A stretch of DNA of 64,000 nucleotides from Micromussa lordhowensis. Its lineage: Eukaryota > Cnidaria > Anthozoa > Scleractinia > Lobophylliidae. Below, one piece after another: positions 1 through 11,437 of the stretch; within the stretch, counting starts at the first letter, position 1; every line of letters begins with the position of its first letter. A program made the position numbers and the translations under genes. Location of the stretch: NCBI GenBank assembly GCA_964020085.1, contig OZ026601.1:15242530-15306529 (forward strand). Reading direction: 5' to 3'. The notes below the pieces were generated by a model. That model saw only the letters and a program-made list of their open reading frames with translations, had not been told where the DNA came from and searched no databases.

Positions 1-637
1 GTTTAATTTTACTATTATAGCACTAAAATATCTCCTTTTTTTCTCCTTTTAAATTGCGATTAATGCATCCTCGACACAGTACATGTACATGTATGTCAAC
101 AGATATTCTAGAAACATTTAATGCGTACCAATACAGAATTTATTAGTTACATTTCTGCTCCTACAATTTCCGCATGTTTCGATTTTTGCTATCTGGAAAA
201 GGGGAGGTTGATGTGTATCGTTTTATGTCCAAACATAATTCAGATCACTATGTGCTTTTTTCTCACGATCTCCTGTCACACCTTTCCATTAATGCGTCAT
301 CATGCATGAAGTTGATGTCTACAATGACAGATTTTAAGTTGCATTTTGAATATGTCACTGTCAACAGAATGTGTCACAGCATTACTATCTTCTTAATACC
401 CTAGTCATATAGAATAAACAACTCTAGTTTGACTATGAGAATGTGATGTCCATGTAAATGCTTATTAATAATAAAACAGTCCTTATGGGTAGCACATGGA
501 CACATGTACACAACTCCATTTAAAGTGATTATCTTGGATTATGAGTGATGCTAGTAAATAAATGCCAATTCATTTTTGCAAACTGGCGTTGACCAGACAA
601 TCCAGGGGGGAACACTGCTTGTGAAATCATACTCACT
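1..637. other. No gene recognised
   Basis: AT-rich sequence with only short, unconvincing open frames. A small ACATGT-rich palindromic patch sits near 80-95. It probably lies in an intron or downstream of the fibronectin III exon that follows. Confidence 0.5.
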
Positions 638-945
638 TTAAGTTTCTAATACCATAGGTTGACTATAGGGTCCAGGGCCTGCATCAGTGTAAGCTCTAAC
701 AGACACATGGTACTGGGAACAACGTGGCAAATCATACAGGACAACAAATGTTGCTCTTGTGTTTAATGTTCTGCTGCTGATAGGAGATCTTTTTTGACGC
801 GTTCCTCTTGACAGCAACTCTTCCTTGACATCATACAAGATAACCTTGCCATAACTCTTTTCTCTGATTAGAGGTGCCCATGAAATGTTATAGGTGGTGC
901 CATTCAATTCAGCCAATGAAACACCGTCTGGACAAACACTGGGTG
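638..945 (-). CDS. Fibronectin type III domain exon (partial gene)
   Basis: One exon encodes about 100 residues forming a single fibronectin III beta-sandwich. Seen: a Cys-Pro-Asp-Gly start, the B-strand tryptophan in NISWAPL, a dibasic RQKRS stretch in the middle, the F-strand tyrosine in QYHVSVRAYTDAGPG, and an end at PYSQPMVLET followed by TAA. The acceptor (minus strand TTGTTAG) lies just right of 945. It is unclear whether TAA at 638 is the true stop, because a GTGAGT donor-like site follows a few bases later. FN3 domains occur in extracellular receptors and adhesion proteins. No transmembrane segment or second FN3 exon was found in the window, so the protein cannot be named; the rest probably lies outside the window or in introns not resolved here. 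Confidence 0.75.
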
Positions 946-1485
946 CTAACAAGGGAAATAGAAAAATGATTATATTTTTACATGAAAATGGAAAAAAAGC
1001 AAAGCAAAAATGGATCACCGTTTTCAATTTCAGGGTTGGCATTCTATTCAATAGCATAATGATACTGATAAAGATGAAGTTTCTAAAAAACAAACAATAA
1101 TTATATTGTTAGGGTTAATACTAAAATCGTTCATACTGGGAATACGCTGTCTCAAACATTCGCAATAATAATAATAATAACAATAATAATTAAATAACAA
1201 TAACAATAGATTAATAAATTTACTACTAATACAATAACAATAGTTCTACATATAAAATTACAATTTGACATAAAAAGAAGAAATCCTAAAGCAATTTAAA
1301 GATAAAAATTATAAATTCGATAATCAATTAACAGACTTTACTATTAAAATTTCAATTGAATATTAGAAACTATTAGAAAAACAACTAATAAATAGTTGCT
1401 TCAGCCGTTTCAATGTCAACGAAAATAAAACTATCGGATTAGTGCTTGGGTTTTCTCTACTACAGTAGAGTATTCTACAGGAGGA
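946..1485. other. AT-rich non-coding, imperfect AAT microsatellite
   Basis: No gene seen. An imperfect (AAT)n/(AAC)n tract runs from about 1164 to 1215. The rest is AT-rich and looks intronic or intergenic. Confidence 0.5.
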
Positions 1486-1660
1486 ATGGCTGAAGAATGC
1501 AAACGATACCACAGCAGACTAGCGGAGCTTTACTCCACGACTATCGCATGGGTCAGAACCAAAGTCTCTTTTGCAATTTTGAAAGCGGCTCTTCTATGCC
1601 TAAGGGGTTCACGCACTATCAAGAGAAGGAACAATATAGAGATGGGTTACGCCGATCATT
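1486..1660 (+). pseudogene. Retroelement ORF remnant
   Basis: A short open frame reads YHSRLAEL, then a gap, then [19 protein letters not shown]. The pattern 'RLAE(K)...(R)xKxSFxxLKxALxCLRGSR' resembles the tail of ORFs from reverse-transcribing elements that I recall as repeated in cnidarian genomes. The middle is shortened relative to that memory and nothing flanking extends it, so this is a decayed fragment and not a host gene. The family assignment rests on recalled pattern similarity only. Confidence 0.4.
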
Positions 1661-2254
1661 ATTATTATTACTTTTTGTAAACACTGTTTCGTGTTTTTAA
1701 CTCATTCCGAGTAGTGTTTTTGTAAATTGTAACTTTTCTTTTTTGCTCTTCAGGGTAAATTGTAGTTAAGCTGTAAACTGTAATTAGCAAAAACAAATTG
1801 CAAAAAATAGGTCCTTTATTTTGAAACTTTTTGTAATTGTACATTTTTTGGCATGGGAAAGCACTTCAGTCCTAAACCTTGAGAACTCTCTTGATGCTGG
1901 GATCTGCATCTATGGTAGCTGAAAAACCGCCGAAAATCTCACGTTTAAACTGAGATTTCGGCACCCTCATCCTAGCAGCTAATTGAATGTCTTCGCTTTG
2001 TCGGCGACAACAGCAAAGCGTTGCGTATAATTTGTATCAAATTGTTTTTAACGGTGAATGTAGTAAAGGGAAAGTTTGTGCGGTGTTTAGAAAGAAACCG
2101 GTCATTTAATTAAACAAATGAAGGCAAAATTATATCAGACGAAAATTGTTTCGTTAAGCTTTGAAGTGCGGCCTATGAAATGAAATTTTCGCCTCCTTTT
2201 TTAACGCAGAAAATTGAAGTCTTTGTTGTTGTGATTCATAATTTTCGATTTCAA

Positions 2255-2888
2255 GGACGTTTGCGACGTACAGAATTTTTTAAAACTTTGACTGCAGCTA
2301 GAAAATGATAAAATCAGATTAAAAACGTGAAAAAGACCGGGGGTCGCCGAACTCTTTTTGAAGATAAGGCGCAGCAGCACAGACCATAGCATTTCTACGT
2401 ATTCCAGTCACTCGAGGCGATTCTGGCTGGATTCATTACTATCGGCATATATTCAAGTTGGAGAATCATATCTAAGTTATGTGAGTTAAACACAGCATAT
2501 ATAGGCCCATTTGATAGATCTTTGCTACATATGTCATTAAATCAGCTAAAAATAGCCTTAAAAACTACGCCTTCTAAGTCACGCACACCTGTATCCATGT
2601 ACCAATTCGATCCTATTTGAATAGTATATGAGAAATAATTAAAACTTCCCACGTACAGATTTTTTTTTTGTTTTTTAGTATAATGGAAAGAATCAGAAAA
2701 GGAAGTGATCTGCCGAAAAAAAGTGAGGGTCACCGAGCATCTAAGAAAAATATTCGCACACATCATCAGCTCTACATTTTGTTGAGTTTTTCGACTCGGT
2801 GCGCGCTCTTGAAAATGGCGTGGCACGCTCGTGCCCAATAAATAGCGTGCGCACTAGAGATGCGCAGTAGCAATAGGCGCGAACGTCC
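2255..2888 (-). mobile_element. TTAA-flanked non-autonomous DNA element, copy A
   Basis: The left end GGACGTTTGCGACG follows TCAA (a decayed TTAA), and the right end CGCGAACGTCC is followed by TTAA at 2889-2892. The body carries 'GGTCACCGAGCATC' and a GCGC-rich subterminal block, shared with the copies at 2893 and 28294. No coding capacity is visible. The TTAA target resembles piggyBac-type insertion, but the ends do not start with CCC, so the superfamily is uncertain. Confidence 0.55.
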
Positions 2889-2892
2889 TTAA

Positions 2893-3532
2893 GGACGTTC
2901 ACGCCAATTGTTACTGCGCATCCTTACTGCGCACGCAAATTCACATGCCACGTAATGCCTGAGCGCGCGCGCTAAGTCTTAAAATAAACAAATGATAGGG
3001 AAGATGGCCATTGCTAGAGCTTTACCTGGATTTAACGATCTTGGACGTACGGTGACCCCAATTTTTTTTTCGATGGATCATTTTCTCTACTGATTTTATA
3101 CGTTTAGGGCAAAAATGAAAAAAATCTATCGACTAGAAGTTTGAATATTTGGCAAAATGAACCATCGAATTCCGTTCTTATCAGCTCGTGCACCTTTGCG
3201 GCGGTTTCAAATGGGTCTTAAAGGGTTAAATTTTGTGAAAACGTTAGTAAAATTTCGAATTATTTATGCAACAGACCCACTTCTACAAAATATGACTGAG
3301 ATTGTTTGCCTCTGTTGACTCACCTTCGATATTTTTACCATAAACCCCGGTAGACCGTGCTTAATTATATGGGGCAATTTTTCGAAATCAGTATAGTTTA
3401 CCACCCATTTTTTACCACCCATTTTTGTGACCCCCATTTTTTTTTGCATTTCTGGCACAAGTAACTCATCATCTGGAAGCAGTAAAAATTTAAAAAAATT
3501 CTATCGACTGGAAAATTTTCGCGCAAACGTCC
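2893..3532 (+). mobile_element. TTAA-flanked non-autonomous DNA element, copy B
   Basis: The element starts GGACGTTCACGCC and ends GCGCAAACGTCC, with TTAA on both sides (2889-2892 and 3533-3536). It is 640 bp long and inverted relative to copy A and to the truncated copy at 28294: the subterminal block GCAAATTCACATGCCACGT appears there in reverse complement. It abuts copy A with a single TTAA between them, giving the palindromic junction CCTTAAGG. No ORF of note. Confidence 0.6.
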
Positions 3533-3586
3533 TTAAGTTCTGTTTCGGTGCGCAAAACAATTTTTCTACCTTTCCTATTGAAATGC

Positions 3587-3835
3587 AATCCTCCGTAGGA
3601 AAAAAAATGGTGACTGGTACATTTACCCACAGTTCTTAGCGCACGAAAACTTTAACAACGTTCATAAAAAGGTACAGAAGGGTTATAAAATCTTCAAACC
3701 TACGATACACAATGTCCTTAGTACAGGGACAAATATTGTAAAAATTTGGCTTTCCTTGTGTCTTATACGTTGTGTTAGGTTCGCAAGGTATTGTGGTAAA
3801 ATGTACAGCCGCCATCTTTTTTCCTACGGTGGATT
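3587..3835. mobile_element. MITE-like element with 24 bp inverted ends
   Basis: The left end CAATCCTCCGTAGGAAAAAA and the right end (reverse complement CAATCCACCGTAGGAAAAAA) form a near-perfect terminal inverted repeat around about 200 bp of non-coding sequence. The target-site duplication is not clear. Confidence 0.5.
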
Positions 3836-4975
3836 GTCGTTTTCCGAGGCCTGGAACTGATGACGTCATATGGTGCGTAAATTTCGATCGCTTCACTTTC
3901 AGTCAGTGTATTTCCTGCAAAGTTTGCACTCACTGAGCCGTCTCTTTGGCGGTTTTATTGAATGGAAGAAGTCCTTGGCTAGATGATGAATTATCCAGTA
4001 TCATCTTCGTGTGATGTTGAGTCGCTGCAGTTAGCGGTAGAAGGGGATGGCTCTTTTAATTCGATCGTTCAGCGCTATCGAGTCGGTTCGTGGAAGAAGG
4101 AGACACGACGGAAATAGATCGGGACGACGAAGATGGTATACGCTTTGCGACCTGAGAATCTCGATCCGAAAACAAGGAAACAGTCTTTAATTGGTAAACT
4201 ATAAATCTTTCATGCCTATAATTTAAGAAAATGGTGAAAGCGCTGTTAGCTTTGGCAAAATATTTAACCTGATTTAACCCCTGTTAGGTCCTGTTAACCC
4301 GGCACTTGAGTCTCGGTTGTGTTGCAAATCTCGCACACATGCCACAAACATCGAGTTTCAACCAAACGCATGTGCTAGTTGCTTCAAACAGTATTTCTCT
4401 TTTTTTGCTTGGAGAGGAATATATGTATAATTACTTTATTAAATCCATTGCCAGCTCTCATTATTTTAATGATTACATGTAAATCAATTCCCAGCTCTCA
4501 TTGCCAGTTCTCGTTGCGTTGAAGATACCCCGGGAGATACTCTCGTTCACACGTTTGTTCATGATAAATACTCACCCACTTGTTTGGTTCTCGAAAACTC
4601 AGACCGTAAAGTAAAACGTACAATTCCGTGTTTACCGCGGATTGCTTCAAGTCGTCTTGTTTACTGTTCGTCGATACAACGTCTTATATGCGAATATATC
4701 TGGTTCTGCAACGTGACTCCCGATTTGTATCGCCGGTGAAACTGTCGCGCAACAGACATCGCGCTAACCGAAGAGCTTGGTTCCAATGGCTTTTTTAAAA
4801 ATCATCTTCAGTGATAAATTTTGGTTCATAGTTATTAGGCAAACCAAACACGATTCGAATGCAGTGTTCTATTTTTGTGATTCTACCAACGTGGGCTGTT
4901 TTTAGTGCAGAGCGCACTATTGGAATGGTTTGGGGGTTGACGTCGCTAAAGCACTATGGTGATAAGGCACTATGG
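3836..4975. other. No gene recognised
   Basis: About 1.1 kb without a convincing ORF, splice-bounded exon or inverted repeat. A short tandem-like patch, 'TTAACC(C/T)', occurs near 4258-4290. Confidence 0.45.
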
Positions 4976-4978
4976 CAA

Positions 4979-5125
4979 TAGACCTTTCCCGCATTCCACT
5001 TCAGTACGTACGGACAATAGCTCCAGAGCGAGGTTGGGGTGGACATTTTCAGACATTTACGGTATTTTTGTCCACACCAACCTCGACTCGGTGCCAATGT
5101 TTGTTGGAATGCGGGAAAGGTCTAT
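4979..5125. mobile_element. Palindromic MITE
   Basis: The ends ATAGACCTTTCCCGCATTCC and GGAATGCGGGAAAGGTCTAT are inverted repeats. An inner pair (CGAGGTTGGGGTGGAC and GTCCACACCAACCTCG) extends the foldback, so nearly the whole 147 bp can form a hairpin. Non-coding. Confidence 0.65.
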
Positions 5126-5149
5126 AAGGTGTAAACTTTAATGTTTGTT

Positions 5150-5190
5150 TAATTAATTGATTAACTAATTAATTAATTAATTAATTAGCT
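5150..5190. repeat. (TTAA)n microsatellite
   Basis: A simple AT tract of repeated TTAATTAA units. Confidence 0.8.
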
Positions 5191-5259
5191 TTGCTTTGAT
5201 TGCTGCGTAAAACGTACTATACTTACATTACTGTTAGAATAACATCACAGAACTATATA

Positions 5260-5790
5260 GGGTCTGTCGGATTATGCCGGCATAATTTTGAGCATAATAC
5301 TATAAATGGAACATCAGGCATTATGCTGGCATAATACTAATAATTTTGCAGCATAATGTCGTTTCTGAAAACTGCGAGAGGTGTCTGCAATTTTTCCAGC
5401 AACTCGCTCTAGAAAGTACAAAGTTGATGAAAGTGGGAATATTTTTGGACCTTGATTCCTTAGACTCGTATTCAATGCATTTTGGTATAATCTAAGGCCT
5501 GGTTACCTCTTAATGCCAGGCATCCAAGCTTGTATATAGTTCGTGGATTTTCATTATTGGCACTTGCTCATGAAAATTTTTACTGAATAATTATTGTCTG
5601 ACTTTTTTTTGAAAATTAAAGGACTGTGAATGTTTATTAATACGTACGAGCCTATCGGGGATGGGGTGGAAGTGTCATTTTAGTTCGGCATAGTTTGAGC
5701 ATTATACCTCCAGTCGAGCATTACCCTGGCTTCATGGGTGACGCCCGAAAGCATAATACTCTATTTTTCGAGCATAATCCGACACACCCT
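5260..5790. mobile_element. 531 bp MITE-like element with GCATAAT motifs
   Basis: The ends GGGTCTGTCGGATTATGC and (reverse complement) GGGTGTGTCGGATTATGC are inverted repeats. An 11 bp direct repeat AGAACTATATA lies at 5249-5259 and 5791-5801. Both subterminal regions repeat GCATAAT several times, as transposase-binding arrays often do. No ORF. Confidence 0.65.
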
Positions 5791-6436
5791 AGAACTATAT
5801 ATGTGTGTTACGAAAACTTGTCTAAGCTAAGTTCTAGACCGAGCTTGAACCGGAAGTCATTCAGCCGTAACAATAAAAAACAATTTGCATAAGAACATTC
5901 TAGTACATTCTATTTCTTGTGTAATTACTCATGATCAGATTAGATAAACTGTGATAAACTACTTAATTTAACTTCCGATAGAATTTCTAGAACTTTAAGC
6001 CTCATGTATATGAGAGCGAGAGTTTCTGCTGTAAGAGAGATTGGTTTGATGTGAAGAAGCTTAGTGCTGTAAATTCGTGAAGTTACCTTGCGTAAATAAA
6101 CTAGTTTCCTACTGTTACCAGCGGTCCTGAGATCTGTCTGGAACAACCCTGCTCTACAACGATACTCGTAACAACATGGTTCCAACATTCTCTTGTTATC
6201 CTAGTGGTACTATTCTCTTAAGAACAAAAGCAATTTGCTCGAAGCGCATCCGCAGATTGATTAGCATTAGTGTTAACTATATGTTTAGGAAGCCGATACA
6301 ATTCAATACACAACTATACACTAGCGTTAAATGCTTTTCCTTGTGGTAGAACACAACATGTAAGACGCATGCGCTCGAGCATTGTCAGCACGATACAATC
6401 CGTTCTCGAGTTCAGATTCAGGCGTGAACTTGATGA

Positions 6437-7035
6437 ATGCAATATTCTACCTAGTATTTTAACGTTTTGATTCACAAATTGTGAAAAGTTCAATTTTGAA
6501 GAGGTTATTTGCTATCGGATTCCCATATATTCTGACCGCTTTGCCTACCCGTCCGTCAAGTTGGCGTCGAAAAGCGTGATATTTCCGAGTTAGCGGCATT
6601 AAAATTATAATGTCGTGATAAAAGAGTCTTCTCAAATATTGCTGCAGACACTGGCACTGACGGAAACCGCAGATAAATTTAGCCAGTCCTTGAGGGGACT
6701 TATTCATCGATGAAGGATATAATATCGGTCAAGTTGAAACTCTTCTCGATTATATTAATCGATATCATAATTAAATTAGTAATAGGCCTTATCACGGTTT
6801 TCGACGCCATCTTGCGGTGAGAAATTATGTATGAAGAAATTAACTGGACGTCTTCTAGCCAAGCTACATCCTTCAAACTTGGTGAATACAATCTTCTACC
6901 AGGTATTTTAATGTTTTGATTCACAAATTGGGAAAAATTCAATTTTAGAAACAGGTATTTGTCATCGGATTCCCATACAAACACTGTCACTGCTTTGCCT
7001 ACCCGTTAAGATGGCGTCGAAAACTGTGACAAAGC
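6437..7035. repeat. Pair of ~145 bp direct repeats
   Basis: Sequence at 6437-6580 recurs at 6886-7035. Both copies share TTTGATTCACAAATTG, ATCGGATTCCCATA and CTTTGCCTACCCGT, and end near TGGCGTCGAAAA. Between them (about 6795-6815) lies an inverted fragment, TTTTCGACGCCATCTT. This looks like two related transposon ends, with no coding sequence. Confidence 0.55.
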
Positions 7036-7370
7036 CTATTGTTTATCGATGATATGAAACCTCTTAAATTAAACAAAATCATCAATTTCCTTTAATTTTA
7101 TGTCACACTACCACTCCTTGTATCAGAATCATAAGAATTTCCTTCTATAATTTGTTCGTTTTCTGATAAAAAAAGTGCAGTTACTTAATCTAAGTCAGTT
7201 GTTCAAAGTGTTCTAGACCTGCACTTGCAAGCAAGGACCCCTTGGGGAAGTAAAGTGCTCTCTGTGGCCCAAAGTTGGTGATTCAGTCTACTGATGAATT
7301 GATATGTCACATTTAACCCTGTTATTGTGCCTCTAGTTTAGGTTTGAGCTCAATATTGTAGTTTATATTG

Positions 7371-7579
7371 GGGCGTGTTTAAAACACGAAATGGCGAAAT
7401 GGCGAAATGGCACTCCAGTTAGCCTAAACAGCGCTTCGGTTAGCCTAAATATCACTTCGGTTAGCCTAAATATCACTGACTTGAAGGTGGTTAGCTCTCA
7501 ATAATTGTATGGGTTAACCGTATCCCACATTGTTAAGCTGCATTTCGCCATTTCGCCATTTCGTGTTTTAAACACGCCC
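7371..7579. mobile_element. MULE-like MITE with 9 bp target-site duplication
   Basis: Near-perfect inverted ends of about 37 bp begin GGGCGTGTTTAAAACACGAA and include three tandem ATGGCGAA units. The flanking 9 bp direct repeats TTTATATTG (7362-7370 and 7580-7588) are exact. A 9 bp duplication with long inverted ends is the signature of Mutator-like elements. The core holds three copies of GGTTAGCCTAAAT-type repeats like those near 21.05-21.3 kb. Confidence 0.75.
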
Positions 7580-7588
7580 TTTATATTG

Positions 7589-8520
7589 TACTTATCCTCC
7601 ATGATTCATGCTCAGATTGTTCCTGAAGTATATTGATATTGTTTTCAGAACATTCTATTTGCTTCACATTTATGCTTATTTTTGTTACACAATACTGCAA
7701 GAGTTCATTGTTGAAATTAGATATTTCACTGTTATCTACTTATGTTTAGTTTAACTAACTTTAATTTCTTATGTTTATAATTTGTGTCAGAGATTCATTT
7801 AAATTGCTATAAGGATTACCTTGATTCATCATTTTGCTATGTTGGGCTCTTATTTGATGAATACAGAGGGAGCTAGCTCACACAAACGGCGAGTCTGGTT
7901 GTTTATTCGATATATATAGAAATGTATGGAAGAATATGGAAGAGTCTTAATATCGTCAACTTATATCGAGGAATGTCTAAGTTAAAACTCAAAATAATTG
8001 TAAACCTACCTCTGGTGTTGTGTATTGTCGATGAACTTGTGCTATTTATACAAAATTATGAAACAAAAAGTGTAAAAAGTTTACGAAATCGCAGTAATGT
8101 ATTACGTAACATGTTAGCAAAAATGCTCATAAAGTAGACAATACGTGAGATAGAAACGATGAGAAAGAGCTAACTCTGTTCCAAGTAAGCGTTAATCACC
8201 AGACACCAAGACAAAGAACTTAAATTTACAAGCGGACCTTTGTAAATCATGCAATCAGGTGACAATATAAAGAGTGCAAACAAAATCCCAAGAGAAAGCC
8301 TCTGAAACCACGCCAGTACGAAAAACAACAAAATCCCCGCCCAGGGCCTCAAAAAAATTTTTAAAATTGTAAAAATATTTTTTGTAATAGAATCCTAGAA
8401 CGGGGCCCCTAAGAATTCCGCTCTGCAAAATTAACAGAGAACAAGGGCCTTTGAGTGCTGCTGAAGAGGAGGCCAACTGGTTTTACAATTGCTCCGATGA
8501 AAGTGTCAAACTGCGAACAG
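7589..8520. other. No gene recognised
   Basis: AT-rich sequence with short open frames only and no domain or splice-bounded exon that I can support. Confidence 0.45.
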
Positions 8521-9100
8521 TTAATTAAACCTTACTCTATTTTTTGAATTAAATTCGGATCTTTTGTTCAAGCCGTAAGGTTGGAGAGTGCATAACTGTG
8601 AACACCAAAAGGCCTCTCTTGCGAGTAAAACCTCATCCATACGTTCAGTAGTGTTATTGACAATTTTTTCAATAACAATGAATTCAAAGTCAGACATATG
8701 GTGTTCTTTTTTTGTCGAAATGGACAGCCAATTCACACGTGGCCTTGTTGGTCAACATGGCCGATTTGTGATTCCGAAATCTGACCTTAAATTCATTCGA
8801 TGTTGAACCCACGTATTGAATCTTGAATGTTTTACAGGTGATTAGATAGATGTCATTCTTCGACCTACAATTTAAATCCTGTCTAATCGAGTAAAAACGG
8901 CCTGTGCAGGCGCTGTGAAAGATCTTATTTTGTTCTTGATTCTGTCACTTGTAATTTTGCAGGGCGGAATTGAGTTCGAAAGCTTTTTACACGCCACTTT
9001 GTCGGACTTGGATGATACGGAAGTATCTGAAATACATCTGGGCATTTGTTATTCAAAAAAAGTGTCAAAAGTCATTCTCCTTCATGAGACATTCATTATT
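8521..9100 (-). pseudogene. Penelope-like element remnant, GIY-YIG endonuclease end
   Basis: Read on the minus strand, two frames together give the C-terminal end of a Penelope-like retroelement protein: a linker with SFRTQFRPAKLQ, then IYLITCKTFKIQYVGSTS, which fits the GIY-YIG core Y-L-x(5-9)-Y-V-G, then RFRNHKSAM and a tail ending LNKRSEFNSKNRVRFN. The frame shifts in an A-run near 8710, between 'HFDKK' and 'KKEHHMSDFEF'. No reverse transcriptase region is recognisable to the right, so the copy is truncated as well as frameshifted. It belongs to a different lineage from the copies at 34.5 and 38 kb. Confidence 0.65.
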
Positions 9101-10340
9101 AAATCATTCCTTCTCTTATTCTGAATGCAGAAGAGAAAACTGGTCCAAGTGTTTTGGTCCTATTCTATATAGTTACCAGTCCATTTATCACTGCAAGTAT
9201 TGGCTACATTTCAACAACAGAACGTAAAGACGCATTCCTGTAAGATGTAATGTATGTTTCACTAGTAACGACCAGGATTATTAGAATCCTTCCAGATATG
9301 TGTTGTTTGTGCTGTAATATCTCACTATATTGTATTTGGCAAGTAGTGATTGAACCAAAACACCATTCAATCCTTGATTATCAGTGCAACGCAATGTATA
9401 TCACATCAAAATAGACCGTCAGAGTAAAAAGACAATCAGTTAAGTTAATGATAATTATCATGGAAAATTTGTCAAATTCTCACATGAGTACTTTTCAGAT
9501 ATAGTTTTCTGAAATGTTTCACTGATGTGCTTTTGGTGTCTTAAGAGAATAAAAATTGCAGAAAATCATGCTTGAATATTGAACTGAATGCAGAAAATCC
9601 CTCTTGAACAACTTGTTTGAAATTATTAACCAGACGACTGACCACTTTCCCCTTTAACGTGCAATGTAACATTAAACTCTTAATGTTTCTTGAAGCTGCT
9701 TCTGAATTATTATTTTTTTACCATTATGGTTGTGACTTTAAAATGTTAGCTTAAATATGCAGACATGGCTAAGCAGTTAAAAAGTAAAAGGTGGGAACAC
9801 AAACTACTTCTTGCTGTGCTATTTAAGAGTTTTGGGTTTACTACATAGAATTACAACCGAGGTCAACTGGAACAACAGAAAACAATTCCCTTTCTTCAGT
9901 CACTACCATTGATGTGCAGTTTTATTTTCATTCTGTGTCATTCCCTTCAATTCTCTTCACTCCACACAGGTTATACCATTTGTTACTTTTATTTACGTTT
10001 AAAAATCTCTTTGTATAGTTGTCAGTTTTTCTAACCAGAACTTAAGATATGGAAGTTAAACATCATCTCTTTTGCATGCAAAGTAATTAAGACTCTTGTT
10101 TAGGGGCCGACCATTTAACTCTTGAGGGGGTGGGGGCTGATTTTAAAAAAAAAATTCCTGCAGGCGCTTGTTGGAAGAAAAAATTGCATGCAGCACAAAT
10201 GAAATAGAAAAAAATCCTTGCACTGCTGCAAGCAAGAAAAAATGTTGCAAAGCTATTTCATCATTCCTGGGGGGCTTTATAAAATCCCATCAAAACTGCA
10301 ATCATTCCGGATAATCTGCAAGCCAGCGAGCCACTCTGGT
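9101..10340. other. No gene recognised
   Basis: About 1.2 kb of AT-rich non-coding sequence. Near 10100-10290 there is a G-rich and A-run patch ('GAGGGGGTGGGGGC') that may be part of an old repeat. No ORF or paired inverted repeat was found. Confidence 0.4.
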
Positions 10341-10546
10341 TAGCACTACTATACCTGGCTCATAGGGGCCGTAACCAATCAGGAGTCGAGAAAGACAATA
10401 GGCTATTGTTTCGAGAACAATAGACTCTATTGTTTTCCAAATCCAAGATGGCGTCTTGAAAAATCGGACCAATCAGGAATCGAATTAAGAATTCAAGATG
10501 GCGGTGCCCATGAAAGTCGGCCATGTTGGAAAACAACCCACCAGTC
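10341..10546 (+). repeat. Dispersed inverted repeat, left copy
   Basis: This 206 bp sequence, starting TAGCACTACTATACCTGGCT and ending AACCCACCAGTC, recurs in reverse complement at 20841-21044 with few differences. It holds two CCAATCAGGA motifs and an imperfect palindrome around CTATTGTTTCGAGAACAATAG. The homology stops sharply at both edges. Confidence 0.8.
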
Positions 10547-11437
10547 TCAACGGAGGTCTGGGATCGGTCTCATCATATTTTTTCCCCTCGGACTCGAGAA
10601 TCAATCTACACACATGTAAATCAAATGTGAAACAATTGTATTTATTAAAAAATCCTACTTCTTTACAAGAGGGACCTGTGTCCAATTTGCAAGCAAGGTG
10701 TGTGCGTGCTGACAAAGGGAGAGAGCGTGTGTTTTGTTAGAAAGGTGAGTGTGCGCTACTAATTGTAATACATCAAGTGGAAACGCAAATCTTAACTCAT
10801 TAATCTCGACTGTTCCCTTGAGAAAAGCATCATTCAAAAGAATCTTAAACAAACAAAAGACATTTTAAGCCACCGTTGAAGAATTAACATAGTAAGTCAG
10901 AGATGAAACGTGAAATGAATTAACAACGAGCGCATGCTTAGAAGCTAAACATAACATCTAAGGTATTTCAAACAAACGTTCGCGCTTGATTTAAAGATCA
11001 AATAAACATTGCAAATCGCATCGCTCCTGATTCAACAGCCGCACAAATTATAGTTCAGTCTAAGCGGTTCTGTAACCGTGGCAAGAATAATTCACTTACA
11101 TCAACCATAGTCGTTTCAAATTCCTCCAAAGCGATGCTTAGCTCTTGATCACTTAGTTCACTTACAGCTCCATCACAAGTAAAGTGATTTTGTTCAAGTC
11201 TGAAAGACTTGTACATAAAAAACACCTATCCAATGAGAATGTGGGGGTAGGGGGGTATCCCACGCAGCACGTGGTTGACATCCATTGACTGGGCAGGGAT
11301 AGGGGTATGCGGGATAAGGGGTATAGCTATGTCATTAAATTGTTATAAACAAAACGAAGAGTGTGATGCATAATTTATGACGTTTATTGGATAATAACAG
11401 CATAAAAACCAAAAGGAATGATTACAACTTTAACTTT
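10547..11437. other. No gene recognised
   Basis: Non-coding between the repeat and the virus-like gene island. It may contain flanking or untranslated sequence of that island; no terminal repeat is evident directly next to the island. Confidence 0.4.
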
